Source: an uncultured SAR86 cluster bacterium
GTDB lineage: Bacteria > Pseudomonadota > Gammaproteobacteria > Magnimaribacterales > D2472
Reading direction: 5' to 3'
NCBI GenBank assembly: GCA_902538705.1
Contig: CACBGD010000002.1
Coordinates: 1 to 64,000, forward strand
Length of the DNA: 64,000 nucleotides
Shown in pieces: positions 63,730-64,000 of the stretch (positions within the stretch are counted from its first letter, which is position 1; every line of letters starts with the position of its first letter). The position numbers were made by a program, and so were the translations under genes. Under the pieces are notes generated by a model. That model saw only the letters and a list, made by a program, of their open reading frames with translations, had not been told where the DNA came from and did no database searches.

Positions 63730-64000
63730 TTACCCCGGTGGCCACGAGAGTGGTCTTCCAGCCAACAGATGTAAGTGAAGATGAAAGACTGACTGTCCTG
63801 CTTTCGCTCCATTATTGATAACAATTCTAAAAGCATCTTTTGTATCATGATCTTCCGCTATTTTATTGGCTGCTATAAGCAGTTTTCCTAATAGTTCGCT
63901 ATCATTTTCATCTGATAAAGACAGCTGGGGAATTTCTTTTTTGGGGATTATTAAAATATGAATGGGAGCTTGAGGATTAATATCATTAAAAGCTATGCAA
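63730..64000 (-). CDS. hinT: HIT-family purine nucleoside phosphoramidase HinT, 5' end outside window
   Basis: Translated by me from the complement; the N-terminus lies beyond the window. The visible 90 residues include FNDINPQAPIHILIIPKKEI and the histidine triad HLHLHLLAGRPL. It hydrolyses adenosine phosphoramidates in the cytoplasm. The C-terminus ends shortly after the triad (SWPPG), shorter than E. coli HinT by several residues. Confidence 0.95.
   Translation of the reverse strand, partial: CIAFNDINPQAPIHILIIPKKEIPQLSLSDENDSELLGKLLIAANKIAEDHDTKDAFRIVINNGAKAGQSVFHLHLHLLAGRPLSWPPG

Overview
The window reads as a contiguous piece of chromosome from a small-genome, AT-rich marine gammaproteobacterium. 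This is inferred from gene order and family content, not from any database search. The gammaproteobacterial signature is strong: icd next to clpS-clpA facing infA, mnmA-purB, the nqrABCDEF-apbE-nqrM order, mfd followed by a CsiV-like gene, mrp divergent from metG, rne divergent from rluC-rpmF-fab, RNase T and NfuA. Na+-NQR, NhaB and an AGCS-type Na+/amino-acid symporter indicate sodium-based energetics. Low GC, very short or negative intergenic spacing, many TTG starts and trimmed proteins suggest a streamlined oligotroph of the SAR86 kind, but the exact clade cannot be fixed from this window. No insertion sequence, prophage, CRISPR array, plasmid origin or rRNA was seen, and no gene-free stretch exceeds 300 bases (the longest is the 186-base rluC/rne spacer).

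Layout. 1-5672 (minus): cysteine synthase (cut by the window edge), PhoD-type phosphatase, a small SRPBCC-like protein and a large M64-type metallopeptidase lipoprotein. 5702-9744: infA facing clpA-clpS-icd. 9830-13909 (plus): mnmA, purB and a long-form isocitrate lyase. 13893-20880 (minus): the complete Na+-NQR operon with its maturation genes nqrM and apbE; apbE appears to start with ATT. 20947-24724 (minus): a long-form GAPDH and two acyl-CoA dehydrogenases with 1-nt overlaps. 24782-31231: mfd, csiV-like, nfuA (minus) and an apparently exported oligopeptidase B. 31228-47037 (minus): rluC, rpmF, fabD, fabG, acpP, fabF, mltG, tmk, holB, followed by glutaredoxin, an AGCS symporter with an inserted repeat domain, a GH16 glycosidase lipoprotein and a 2052-residue cadherin/subtilase lipoprotein. 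47224-64000: rne with a structured leader, nudC, nhaB, dusA, mlaA, mrp, metG, ferredoxin-NADP reductase, rnt, grxD, pdxJ, a GPH transporter, a Trm112/YcaR protein, tRNA-Arg(ACG), an acyltransferase, a glycerophosphodiester phosphodiesterase, a small membrane protein, a UMF1-type MFS protein, a 35-residue membrane peptide and a partial hinT.

How the parts fit. The Na+-NQR pump would set the sodium gradient used by NhaB and the AGCS symporter. The secreted hydrolases (M64, S8, exported oligopeptidase B, GH16, PhoD) look like a kit for cutting proteins, glucans and phosphoesters at the cell surface. Icd and AceA sit at the TCA/glyoxylate branch point, and the acyl-CoA dehydrogenase pair would feed it with acyl-CoA-derived carbon.

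The main oddities are: an ATT start for apbE; loss of zinc-binding cysteines in RNase E, HolB and NudC; a fab cluster without plsX and fabH; ten of ten convergent junctions with no spacer; a tRNA gene with a -10 box that would make it nearly leaderless; and a duplicated beta-repeat insertion in the AGCS transporter. I did not find a clearly new multi-gene system; the best candidates for novelty are these individual features.
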